From: DAITAZ01 sp036824045
Lineage (GTDB): Bacteria; Pseudomonadota; Gammaproteobacteria; Burkholderiales; Rhodocyclaceae
Assembly: GCA_036824045.1 (NCBI GenBank)
Contig: DAITAZ010000041.1
Span: 1 to 32,011 of the forward strand
DNA: 32,011 nucleotides
Direction: 5' to 3'
In this document: piece after piece, positions 25,115 through 32,011 of the stretch
Layout of the letters: every line of letters starts with the position of its first letter
Numbering within the stretch: the stretch's first letter is position 1
The notes under the pieces: model-generated
What the model saw: only the letters and a program-made list of their open reading frames with translations
What the model was told of the DNA's origin: nothing
Databases searched by the model: none
Made by a program: the position numbers and the translations under genes

Positions 25115-27132
25115 CACGCTCTCCTCTCGATCAAGGCGTTGTCATAGTGATCCACCGTGAGGCTCCAGCCCTCGGGAATCACCATCGTCGTCTGGCTGGA
25201 CTCGACGATGACCGGCCCTTCGATGCGGTGGCCGTTTTCCAGCCGTTCCCGGTCGTAGACGTCCAGGGCAACCGGCTCGCCTTGCGGGTGCAGACTCACG
25301 CGGCGCCGGCCTTTCAGCGCTTCGGCCAGGGCCCGGCTGGCCGCCGGCACCTGCCGGGGCAGGTAGTGCGGTACCGACGCCTTGCCGAAAAGTCCCAGGG
25401 TGCACAGGGTCAAGTCCGTGTCGCCCCCCAGCAGGGGCCCGGCCTTGCCCAGCACCTCGCCGACCCCGTCGGCGCTGCGGTGGAAGTCGATGGGGGCCAG
25501 CACCTTGGCCTCCTCGCCCGAGGCACTGCGGACGATGAGCTGGAGTTCCCAGGCGATGCGCCCGGCGTCAAACCCTTCGCCCCGCATATCAACGGTGGCG
25601 CGCTGGCGCAGTTCGTCCACCGCCTTGTCCACCGGTCCGAAATCGGCCTGCCGGTGCAGTGGCACATCCAGGCGGCGGTAATACAAGTGGCCAACATCCA
25701 TCAACGACGACGAGTAGGCCGAGAAGACCGCGGAGAACGGCGTCACCACGAGGGTCGAGATGCCTGCGGCTGCGGCGATGGCGCAGCTGTGGAGCGGGCC
25801 GGCGCCGCCGTACACCACCAGCATCGGTGCCGGATGGGGGCCCATGTCGCGGCGCAGTTGCGCCAGTTCGCGGCCAACGTCAGCCTCGACGGTGTACTTG
25901 ATCCGCCAGGCCGCCTCCTCAATGGAAATGCCGAGGGGAACCGCCACGTCCGCCTCGATTGCCGCCCGCGCCCGGTTCAGATCCAGCCGGGAGCGACCAC
26001 CCAGGAAGTATTCGGGGTCCAGCCAGCCCAGCACGAGGTTCGCGTCAGTCACCGTTGCCCGCGTACCGCCCAGGCCGAAGCAGGCCGGCCCGGGCAGCGC
26101 CCCGGCGGACTCCGGCCCCACCTGCAGCGCCCCGCTTGCCACCTTGGCGATGGAGCCTCCACCTGCTCCCAGGGCGCGAATCGCCAACATCGGCAGGTTG
26201 CAGTTGAATCCTTCCACTTCGGGGCGCAGGGCGTAACTGGGCTCGCCGTCGACGACGAAGCCGATGTCGAAGGAGGTCCCCCCCATGTCTCCGGACATGA
26301 CGCAGCGGGCGCCGTAAAGGGCCCCGATCTCCCGGGCGCCCAGCAGCCCGGCGGCCGGGCCGGAGTTGTAGGTGTTGATGGCCCGGGTTTTGGCGACGCG
26401 AGCGACCGCGCCATTGTTGTGGCCGATAAAGAGGTGGCCCCGGTATTGCTGCCGGCGCAGATCCTCGCCGGCCTTATAGAGGAGGCGGGTGAGCTTACCG
26501 TGGATGTAGGCGTTCAGTGCGGCGGTATTGATCCGCTCGCGGTAGCCCGGCCGCTGGACGATATCGCTGCTCAGAAAGACGGGCACCGAACCCAGGTAGT
26601 CCCGGGGGTACTCGCGTTTGATGGTCTCCCGCACCAGGCGCTCGTTGCTGGCATTGAGGTCGGCATGCTCCAGCGCCACCACCAGGCAGCGCGCGCCGCG
26701 ATCGATCAAGGCCTGGGCGGCAGCCAGCACATCGGCCCGGACCGGTGGCCGCAGCACCGCACCGACGGCGTCCACCTCCTCAGCGATGGTTTCCACCATG
26801 CCCGCGTCCACCAGGGGACGCTTGCCATCCTCGCTGACGGTGGGACACAGGTGGTCTTGGCCGTCGCTGACGATCAGCCCGATTTTCGGCCCGTCGCGCT
26901 GGATGATCGAATTGGTGCCGATGGTGTTCGAGAAGCGGATGATGTCCGTTTCATAGAGAAAATCCCCCAGGGGTACATCGAAGACCCGCGCCCCCTCGCG
27001 TATGCACTCCATGAAGCAAACCGTCAGGTCGTGCGGGGTTGTCGGCGTCTTGACGGTACGGAACTCACCACCACGGGTGATGAAACCGTCAGTAAACGTC
27101 CCGCCGGTGTCGATATCGACTGTAAATCCCAT
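25114..27132 (-). CDS. Hydantoinase A-like ATPase subunit of an acetophenone-carboxylase-type enzyme (first copy)
   Basis: The 672-residue protein starts at ATG 27132 with GGAGACAAGC upstream. Motifs are VDIDTGGTFTDG (residues 5-16), SGDMGGTSFDIG, GPAAGLLG and GAGGGSIAKVA. The size (about 72 kDa) agrees with ApcA (70 kDa) of Aromatoleum acetophenone carboxylase. Together with the downstream zinc protein, ApcE-like protein, second HyuA and HyuB it gives a complete five-subunit set. The enzyme would carboxylate a methyl ketone with bicarbonate in an ATP-dependent reaction. It lies 55 bases after the TetR gene, so regulator and enzyme are probably co-transcribed. Confidence 0.88.
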   Translation of the reverse strand: MGFTVDIDTGGTFTDGFITRGGEFRTVKTPTTPHDLTVCFMECIREGARVFDVPLGDFLYETDIIRFSNTIGTNSIIQRDGPKIGLIVSDGQDHLCPTVSEDGKRPLVDAGMVETIAEEVDAVGAVLRPPVRADVLAAAQALIDRGARCLVVALEHADLNASNERLVRETIKREYPRDYLGSVPVFLSSDIVQRPGYRERINTAALNAYIHGKLTRLLYKAGEDLRRQQYRGHLFIGHNNGAVARVAKTRAINTYNSGPAAGLLGAREIGALYGARCVMSGDMGGTSFDIGFVVDGEPSYALRPEVEGFNCNLPMLAIRALGAGGGSIAKVASGALQVGPESAGALPGPACFGLGGTRATVTDANLVLGWLDPEYFLGGRSRLDLNRARAAIEADVAVPLGISIEEAAWRIKYTVEADVGRELAQLRRDMGPHPAPMLVVYGGAGPLHSCAIAAAAGISTLVVTPFSAVFSAYSSSLMDVGHLYYRRLDVPLHRQADFGPVDKAVDELRQRATVDMRGEGFDAGRIAWELQLIVRSASGEEAKVLAPIDFHRSADGVGEVLGKAGPLLGGDTDLTLCTLGLFGKASVPHYLPRQVPAASRALAEALKGRRRVSLHPQGEPVALDVYDRERLENGHRIEGPVIVESSQTTMVIPEGWSLTVDHYDNALIERRA

Positions 27133-27187
27133 TGCTTGTCTCCGTTGTCCTTGTAATTGGCGATGGGCGCCCGCTCAGGGATTCTTC

Positions 27188-27814
27188 TCAGCCTCTCCCC
27201 GGGGGCGCGCCGACTGCTCCGTAGAGGATGAAGGTAATAATCTCGTCATATAGTTGATCGGCCGTCAGGGGACCGTCTGGGCGATACCAGCGCAGATGCC
27301 AGTTGATGACCCCCAGCACGTTGAAGGCCAGGATGGTTGTATTGCCTGCCTTCACCCAGCCCTCCTGCTTCAGCTCGTCAAGGATGCCGACGTAGATCTT
27401 CAGGATCCGCTTCTGGATATCCCTGCTCGTCCGGTCGCCCTCCACGGACAGACGGTCGTAGTCGATCAGGAACATCTTCGTTTCCTTCATGTAGGCGGTC
27501 GAAGCGTTCAGGTGCGCCCGCAGTAACCGGCGGAAGCGCTCCAGCGCATGTCCGCCACCGGCCAGGACCGACTCCAGCTTGCCCGGCAGTGCCTTGATCG
27601 AACACTCCAGGATCTCGGACCACAAACCTTCCTTGTTCTGGAAGTAGTGGTAGATCACCGACACGCTGACGCCCAAGGTCTTGGCGATATCCCTGATCGA
27701 AGTGCCGGCAAAGCCGTTCTCGGAAAAGAGATCCAAAGCCGCCTGTAGCAGCTCCTCCCGGCGACCGGGCTTTTCTTTGTCCAGTTCAGTCACGACGTCT
27801 TTCACGAGCTCCAT
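27188..27814 (-). CDS. TetR/AcrR-family transcriptional regulator
   Basis: The 208-residue protein starts at ATG 27814 (AAGGTGG upstream); a longer frame from 27877 is unsupported. The N-terminal HTH is typical: REELLQAALDLFSENGFAGT, SIRDIAKTLGVSVSVIYHYF, QNKEGLW. The C-terminal half resembles ligand-binding domains of acyl-CoA- or fatty-acid-responsive members (TAYMKETKMFLIDYD). It heads the operon it probably controls, and copies of the palindrome AGAACG-NN-CGTTCT flank it at 27891-27906 and 28046-28059. Likely a repressor released by a pathway CoA ester or ketone; the ligand is unknown. Confidence 0.92.
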   Translation of the reverse strand: MELVKDVVTELDKEKPGRREELLQAALDLFSENGFAGTSIRDIAKTLGVSVSVIYHYFQNKEGLWSEILECSIKALPGKLESVLAGGGHALERFRRLLRAHLNASTAYMKETKMFLIDYDRLSVEGDRTSRDIQKRILKIYVGILDELKQEGWVKAGNTTILAFNVLGVINWHLRWYRPDGPLTADQLYDEIITFILYGAVGAPPGRG

Positions 27815-27890
27815 GCATCCACCTTCGCTTAGTAATGAAGGGCTTTCGCCCGCCCACCACTCCGGACCAGCAGCCAACCGTCTCAGCCAC

Positions 27891-27906
27891 TAGAACGAAC
27901 GTTCTA
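27891..27906. promoter_or_regulatory. TetR operator at the regulator/carboxylase promoter
   Basis: TAGAACG-AA-CGTTCTA is a perfect inverted repeat with 7-base arms and a 2-base centre, a form known for TetR-family repressors. On the minus strand it begins 4 bases after the -10 box of the promoter at 27911-27938, so bound repressor would cover the transcription start. Confidence 0.8.
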
Positions 27907-27910
27907 TACA

Positions 27911-27938
27911 ATTCTATTTGCGAAACGCCGCTTGTCAA
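27911..27938 (-). promoter_or_regulatory. Sigma70-type promoter of the TetR/carboxylase operon
   Basis: The minus strand reads TTGACA (27938-27933, perfect -35), a 16-base spacer and TAGAAT (27916-27911, one mismatch to TATAAT). It would drive the regulator and, by read-through, the 12-kb run of genes down to paaI, which has no other clear promoter. Confidence 0.7.
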
Positions 27939-28037
27939 CACATGGTTGAGAAATATTCGAGATACGGCTCGGATCAATCCATATATTGCTGTTTTTACAG
28001 CAGTAGAACTACCCTTGAACGGATTTCGCACCCATGA

Positions 28038-28066
28038 TTGAGTACAGAACGATCGTTCTATATACT
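28038..28066 (+). promoter_or_regulatory. Promoter of the SDR gene with operator in its spacer
   Basis: TTGAGT (28038-28043) and TATACT (28061-28066) are spaced by 17 bases, a good sigma70 layout. The palindrome AGAACG-AT-CGTTCT (28046-28059) fills the spacer, so repressor and RNA polymerase would exclude each other. The rest of the 334-base intergenic region (27815-28148) shows no gene. Confidence 0.75.
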
Positions 28067-28148
28067 CCGCAACAAAGCCCCCGCCGTGACATCGGCGACG
28101 GGCGCGGGGCGCCAGCCCATCACGCACACCCATCAAAGGAGAAGACAA

Positions 28149-28925
28149 ATGAACCGTGTTGCCGGCAAGACCATTCTTGTGACTGGCGCCGCCAACGGCC
28201 TGGGCCGTGAAGCGGCCAGATTGCTCGCCGCCGAAGGTGCCTCCGTCTGGCTGACGGATATCGACGATGCGGGCGGCAACCAGACCGTCGCTGAAATCAC
28301 GGGCTCCGGCGGCAAGGCCCGTTACCTGCACCACGATGTCAGCAGCCCCGAGGCCTGGGGCGCAGTTTTCGAAACCCTCAGGGCCGAATCCGGCAAGCTC
28401 GACGTGCTGGTCAACAACGCCGGCGGCGGCACGTACAACGACATCGAGACGGTCACCTTCGAGGAATGGCGCCGCGTGATGGCCATCAACCTGGATGCAA
28501 CCTTCCTTGGCACCCAGAAAGCCATCCAGTGGATGAAGGAGACCGGCGGAGGCAGCATCGTGAACGTCAGCTCCGTCGCTGCATTCTCGGGCGCGCCGAA
28601 TCTCGCCGCCTACTGTGCGGCCAAGGCTGGCATTCTCATGCTATCCAAGTCATCCGCGGTCTATGCCGGGCAGAAGGGCTACAGGATCAGGGTCAACTCG
28701 ATTCACCCCGGCCTGGTGGACACCAAGGCCGGCAAGGAGATGGCGATGCTCGCAACCGGCGCCCCCGAGGAACAAGCCATCCAGGCATTCACGGGGCTGC
28801 ACCCGATCGGCCGGATCGGCCAGCCCATCGACATCGCCAACGGCATCCTCTTTCTGGCCTCCGACGAGTCCAGCTTCATGACCGGCGCCCACCTGGTGAT
28901 CGACGGTGGATTCACGGCGGTATAG
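28149..28925 (+). CDS. Short-chain dehydrogenase/reductase, probable secondary alcohol dehydrogenase
   Basis: The 258-residue protein starts at ATG 28149 behind AAAGGAG. Classical SDR motifs are present: cofactor loop TGAANGLG (12-19), Asp in LTDIDD (D37, favouring NAD over NADP), VNNAGG (88-93) and the catalytic Ser142, Tyr155 and Lys159 (VSSVAAF, AAYCAAK). In Aromatoleum the SDR 1-phenylethanol dehydrogenase makes acetophenone, the substrate of the carboxylase. The divergent position and shared operator suggest the same role here: oxidation of a secondary alcohol to the ketone. A FabG-like 3-oxoacyl reductase is the alternative. Confidence 0.87.
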   Translation: MNRVAGKTILVTGAANGLGREAARLLAAEGASVWLTDIDDAGGNQTVAEITGSGGKARYLHHDVSSPEAWGAVFETLRAESGKLDVLVNNAGGGTYNDIETVTFEEWRRVMAINLDATFLGTQKAIQWMKETGGGSIVNVSSVAAFSGAPNLAAYCAAKAGILMLSKSSAVYAGQKGYRIRVNSIHPGLVDTKAGKEMAMLATGAPEEQAIQAFTGLHPIGRIGQPIDIANGILFLASDESSFMTGAHLVIDGGFTAV

Positions 28926-28936
28926 GCACGCCGCAT

Positions 28937-28977
28937 TCCGGCCCTTCCCCTGCATGCGTGGCCAAAGAGGGGCCGGA
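28937..28977. terminator. Possible terminator hairpin between convergent genes
   Basis: TCCGGCCC and GGGCCGGA form 8-bp arms around a 25-base loop in the gap between the SDR gene and the convergent cyclic-nucleotide-binding gene. There is no T-run and the loop is large, so this is weak. Confidence 0.3.
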
Positions 28978-28983
28978 CAGACC

Positions 28984-29358
28984 TTACCGGACCGTCAGGG
29001 AATGGACATGCGCGTCGCAACACCGGAGCCGGCCGGCCATCACCTTCATGACCTCCACCGCGAAATAGGGCGTCTCCTCCACCAGGAAACGGAACCGTGC
29101 CTGGTCGATCTCGACAAAGGTGCAGGGCATCCGCGCGCGGACCGTGCCGGATCGAGGCCCGGTTTCCACGACGCCGAGCTCCCCCACGACTCCACCCGCT
29201 TCAACGGTCTCCACCACGCGCTCGCCCACGAGGATATCGGCCGATCCAGAGAGCAGCACGTACATCGTCTCCCCCGGGTCTCCCTCACGGAAGAGGGTGT
29301 CACCGGCCGAAATGTTGACCAGGCGCGGTTCATTGCGAAACAGATCGAAGAACAACAT
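28984..29358 (-). CDS. Stand-alone cyclic-nucleotide-binding domain protein
   Basis: The 124-residue protein starts at ATG 29358 (GGGAGAAG upstream); the frame opens earlier at 29472 without support. It is a single cNMP-binding (Crp-type) domain: AGDTLFREGDPGETMYVLLS and the phosphate-binding cassette GELGVVETGPRSGTVRA. It has no HTH or membrane segment, so it is not a transcription factor. Such proteins act as signalling adaptors or sensors. Its partner is not evident; the PPK2 gene lies divergently 218 bases away. Confidence 0.85.
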   Translation of the reverse strand: MLFFDLFRNEPRLVNISAGDTLFREGDPGETMYVLLSGSADILVGERVVETVEAGGVVGELGVVETGPRSGTVRARMPCTFVEIDQARFRFLVEETPYFAVEVMKVMAGRLRCCDAHVHSLTVR

Positions 29359-29576
29359 GGAACTTCTCCCCTTATTGCGCACTTCACGAAGGCGAGAGAA
29401 GTCTAGCAAAGCGCTACCAGCGATTTGTGACACTCTTGTTGCAGCCCCGGGTCGAAGACATTGCCGCGCCACCGCCCGCGCACCCTGCCAGCCCCCCTTG
29501 ATGCCCTCCGTTGGTAATACGCCCTTAACCTGAACGGGGCACGCTGGGGGGTTGGAAACCAGACGGGGAGTTCGCC

Positions 29577-30500
29577 TTGGAAGACTCGAAGTTCGCCGAC
29601 CTGCACCGCCGCGTGGAGCAGGAAGTCCTGGACAGTTTCGACGAGGAACTGGAGCTGGAGTTGGATGACCGCCGCTACGCGGAGATCGAGGCCGCGCAGG
29701 GCTATGCCCAGGATCGGGAGGACCGGCAGCGCCGCCAGCGGTATTTCCGCGAACTGCTCCGGCTCCAGGGCGAGCTCGTCAAATTACAGGACTGGGTGGC
29801 CACCACCCAGCACCGGGTCGTCATCCTCTTCGAGGGACGCGATGCGGCGGGCAAAGGAGGCGTGATCAAGCGCATCACGCAGCGGCTGAATCCGCGGGTG
29901 GTGCGCACGGTGGCCCTGCCCGCCCCGAACGACCGGGAACGCACCCAGTGGTATTTCCAGCGGTATGTGGCGCACCTGCCTGCGGCGGGTGAGATCGTGC
30001 TCTTCGACCGCAGTTGGTACAACCGCGCCGGGGTCGAAAAAGTCATGGGGTTCTGCACCGACAACGAGTACGAGGAATTCTTCCGTTCAGTCCCGGAGTT
30101 TGAGCGCATGCTCGTGCGCTCAGGCATCCAGTTGCTCAAATATTGGTTCTCGATCACGGATGAAGAACAACATCTTCGATTTCTCAGCCGCATCCACGAT
30201 CCGCTGAAGCAATGGAAGCTTTCCCCCATGGACCTGGAGTCACGGATCCGCTGGGAGAAGTACACCGAGGCAAAGGAGACCATGCTCGAGCGAACCCACA
30301 TCCCGGAGGCACCCTGGTGGATCGTGCAGGCCACCGACAAGAAGGCTGCCCGACTGAACTGCATCCACCATCTCCTCGGTCAGGTGCCGTACTGCGAAAT
30401 CGAACACCCACCGGTGACACTGCCCGCCCGGCAGCGTCACCCCGACTACACGCGTAACCCGGTCCCCGCGGAAATGTTCGTGCCCGAATACTTCGCGTAG
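29577..30500 (+). CDS. ppk2: Polyphosphate kinase 2
   Basis: The 307-residue protein starts at TTG 29577 preceded by GGGGAG at 6-11 bases; no ATG fits the conserved N-terminus. PPK2 motifs are present: Walker A GRDAAGKGG (87-95), FDRSWYNRAG (Walker B region), HLRFLSRIHDP and the lid Arg-rich segment. It transfers phosphate between polyphosphate and nucleoside di- or monophosphates in the cytosol. Size fits a one-domain PPK2. It is a single transcription unit, convergent with the CorA-type gene. Confidence 0.93.
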   Translation: MEDSKFADLHRRVEQEVLDSFDEELELELDDRRYAEIEAAQGYAQDREDRQRRQRYFRELLRLQGELVKLQDWVATTQHRVVILFEGRDAAGKGGVIKRITQRLNPRVVRTVALPAPNDRERTQWYFQRYVAHLPAAGEIVLFDRSWYNRAGVEKVMGFCTDNEYEEFFRSVPEFERMLVRSGIQLLKYWFSITDEEQHLRFLSRIHDPLKQWKLSPMDLESRIRWEKYTEAKETMLERTHIPEAPWWIVQATDKKAARLNCIHHLLGQVPYCEIEHPPVTLPARQRHPDYTRNPVPAEMFVPEYFA

Positions 30501-30545
30501 CGGGCCACGTCAGGCGCGGTCCTACGGACCCCTTGGGCCAGGGCG

Positions 30546-31556
30546 TCAGTCCTGATCCCGGTGGAAAGCCCGCCAGCCCGCAATGGCCGTCACCAACGCG
30601 ACGAGGGCCACCACGATCCAGAAGCCTTCGGGATTCTGGCTGAAGGGCACCCCCCCGACGTTCATCCCGAACAGGCCGGAAGTCAGATTGATGGGCAACG
30701 CCAGGACCGTGACGGCGGTGAGCACGAACACGCTGCGGTTGGTGCGCTCGCCTATGCGGGCGACGATTTCCTCCTGCAGGAGCTTGATCCGCTCCTGCAG
30801 TCCGGCCATGTCCCGCAGCACCAGGGAAAACTCCTCCGTGGATTGGGCCAGCTCCTGCACATCCCCGGCACTGATCCAGGCCGGCGGGCGTGCAATGAGC
30901 CGGAACAGGGCGGCAGGCTCGGGCGCCAGCAGACGTTGCAGGCGGACCAGATCCCGGCGGATGGTGCCCAGGCTCGCCCGGGGCGGTAAGCGGTCGGCGA
31001 GAAAGGCATCCTCCACCCGGTCCGCCTTGTCCGTGGCGTTGCGCATGATCTGCACCAGCACGTCCGCCTGATCCCGCAGCAGGTGGATCACCAGCGCCAG
31101 AGGGCTGTGGAACACCTCGCCCGCCTTCACCGCTGTGCGCAGGCGCTCCACCGAACGCAAGGGCTGCGAGCGGACACTGAGCAGCAAACCGGGCTGGATG
31201 TTGATCCACAGGGTGGCGATCTGGACCGGGGAATCCCGCAACAGGTCGTACACCGCGTCGTTCACCACCGCAATCAGGCTGTTTCCCGAGTGCTCGATCC
31301 GCGTCGAGCGTGGCCCCTCCCGCAGGGTCTCGACCATCTCGTCGGAAAGCGCCAAGTGCCGCTGCAACCAGCTCAGGGTGCCGCTGTGGGAACCGTTGAA
31401 GTGCAGCCAGATGAATCCGGGGCCATTCGCATCGGCGGAAGACAGCCAGGCAAGCGCGGCCTCGGTATCGACGGCACGACTCCGGCCTTCGCCGGAGAAC
31501 ACATACCCGTAGACCAGGCCCGAGATCTCGGCCCCATAGCGAATCGCCTCAGCCAT
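30546..31556 (-). CDS. CorA-family transporter, ZntB-like
   Basis: The 336-residue protein starts at ATG 31556 with AGGGGAACGCC upstream. It has the CorA layout: a large cytosolic N-terminal domain, a long helix (EEIVARIGERTN) and two C-terminal membrane helices (SVFVLTAVTVLALPINLTSG and FWIVVALVALVTAIAGW) separated by the GMN signature (LFGMNVGGVPF). The VGGVPF after GMN is the ZntB type, pointing to zinc transport, though magnesium or other divalent cations remain possible. Confidence 0.92.
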   Translation of the reverse strand: MAEAIRYGAEISGLVYGYVFSGEGRSRAVDTEAALAWLSSADANGPGFIWLHFNGSHSGTLSWLQRHLALSDEMVETLREGPRSTRIEHSGNSLIAVVNDAVYDLLRDSPVQIATLWINIQPGLLLSVRSQPLRSVERLRTAVKAGEVFHSPLALVIHLLRDQADVLVQIMRNATDKADRVEDAFLADRLPPRASLGTIRRDLVRLQRLLAPEPAALFRLIARPPAWISAGDVQELAQSTEEFSLVLRDMAGLQERIKLLQEEIVARIGERTNRSVFVLTAVTVLALPINLTSGLFGMNVGGVPFSQNPEGFWIVVALVALVTAIAGWRAFHRDQD

Positions 31557-31646
31557 GGGCGTTCCCCTACCGCAGCCGGAACCGGGCATACGTAGCGCGG
31601 TCGCTGCCAGCGACCGCCACCGGCCGTTCCCAGGCACGGGCGCCGC

Positions 31647-31919
31647 TCACTGGGGCGGGCCCTTCTTCACCGTCTTCCGGTGCCGCCCGGGACGACGTTT
31701 TTTCGGCCGTTGCAGAGCATCGCCAGGACCCAGTTCCCGCAACAACTGCCGCGCAATCACCACCGAAGCAGGAGCCCCATGTTCCGGCGGCAGTGGCGCC
31801 GAAGCCCGCCGGCCATCCGGCAGCTTGACCGTCACCGTGCCGCCTTCCTCGTAGGCGAAACCGCAAACGAAGCGTGCATCATCCAGTACCTCATAGGCCA
31901 ACCAGGCGCGTCTAGGCAT
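31647..31919 (-). CDS. Small hypothetical protein
   Basis: This 90-residue frame starts at ATG 31919 (CGGAG close upstream). The N-terminal half (RRAWLAYEVLDDARFVCG, EEGGTVTVKLPDGR) looks like a small beta-strand domain. The tail is very basic (RPKKRRPGRHRKTVKKG), suggesting nucleic-acid or ribosome association. No family recognised. The open frame extends upstream to 31976, but the alternative start has no better ribosome-binding site. Confidence 0.55.
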   Translation of the reverse strand: MPRRAWLAYEVLDDARFVCGFAYEEGGTVTVKLPDGRRASAPLPPEHGAPASVVIARQLLRELGPGDALQRPKKRRPGRHRKTVKKGPPQ

Positions 31920-32011
31920 CAACTCCGTGCTCCCCGGGCTCAATGAACAGAAGCCAAAGCTCCCTCTTTCCCACAACGCTGTTGCAGTTGTTCGCGCGCT
32001 GCCCTGGCCTG

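Noticed and set aside
19637..27132. Hydantoinase or 5-oxoprolinase operon
   Set aside because: The zinc gamma-like subunit, two distinct HyuA proteins and the ligase/thiolase context fit a ketone carboxylase better; family similarity alone would not decide.
25147..27156. 669-codon open frame on the plus strand
   Set aside because: It is antisense to the other HyuA-like gene; no domain, no ribosome-binding site.
1..32011. CRISPR arrays, tRNA, rRNA or prophage genes
   Set aside because: I saw no regularly spaced direct repeats, no tRNA or rRNA sequence and no phage structural genes.

Overview
The window joins two very different kinds of DNA. Positions 1 to about 5,890 are the distal end of an integron gene-cassette array: AT-richer than the rest, all genes on the + strand, and punctuated by attC recombination sites. 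From about 6,450 onward the DNA is GC-rich, with the codon use and gene content of an environmental betaproteobacterium. The Rhodocyclales group (Aromatoleum, Azoarcus, Thauera and relatives) is a plausible host because of the ketone-carboxylase pathway, but no rRNA or marker gene in the window proves this.

Integron part. Three complete cassettes can be delimited because the start of each cassette is complementary to the inverse core of its own attC. Cassette 1 (about 35-4095) is unusually large and carries five tightly overlapping genes: a membrane-anchored HAD-type hydrolase, a radical SAM enzyme with a Cys-rich tail, a CYTH triphosphate-binding protein, a possible papain-like/C39-like protein and a MazG-type NTP pyrophosphohydrolase. 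This looks like one co-translated system built around nucleotide or phosphate chemistry, and I do not recognise it as a named system. Cassette 2 encodes a small membrane protein of unknown function. Cassette 3 encodes a protein with a C-terminal nucleoside-deoxyribosyltransferase/TIR-like domain. A 10-N assembly gap lies inside the attC of cassette 1. The array ends in a degraded transposase remnant. The cassette orientation puts the (unseen) integrase to the left of the window.

Chromosomal part. First come gloA, small hypotheticals, a secreted protein and a cytosolic hypothetical (6,467-9,017). Then follows a large catabolic locus (9,047-28,925). A TetR regulator heads a long minus-strand operon: five genes resembling acetophenone carboxylase (two HyuA-like, one HyuB-like, one small zinc protein, one epsilon-like), an AMP-forming acyl-CoA ligase, a DUF35/thiolase pair and a PaaI thioesterase. 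A second minus-strand operon encodes an envelope module: DUF1302 outer-membrane protein, DUF1329 protein, YCF48-like repeat protein and an MMPL/RND transporter. A divergent SDR dehydrogenase lies on the other side of the regulator. Together these suggest the route: hydrophobic secondary alcohol taken up, oxidised to a ketone, carboxylated to a beta-keto acid, activated with CoA and cleaved to acyl-CoA plus acetyl-CoA. The palindrome AGAACG-NN-CGTTCT occurs in the promoter regions of the TetR/carboxylase operon and the SDR gene, and with one mismatch in that of the uptake operon. This ties the three units into one predicted regulon. The substrate cannot be read from sequence.

The right end (28,984-31,919) holds ordinary genes: a stand-alone cyclic-nucleotide-binding protein, a PPK2 polyphosphate kinase, a CorA/ZntB-type transporter and a small hypothetical.
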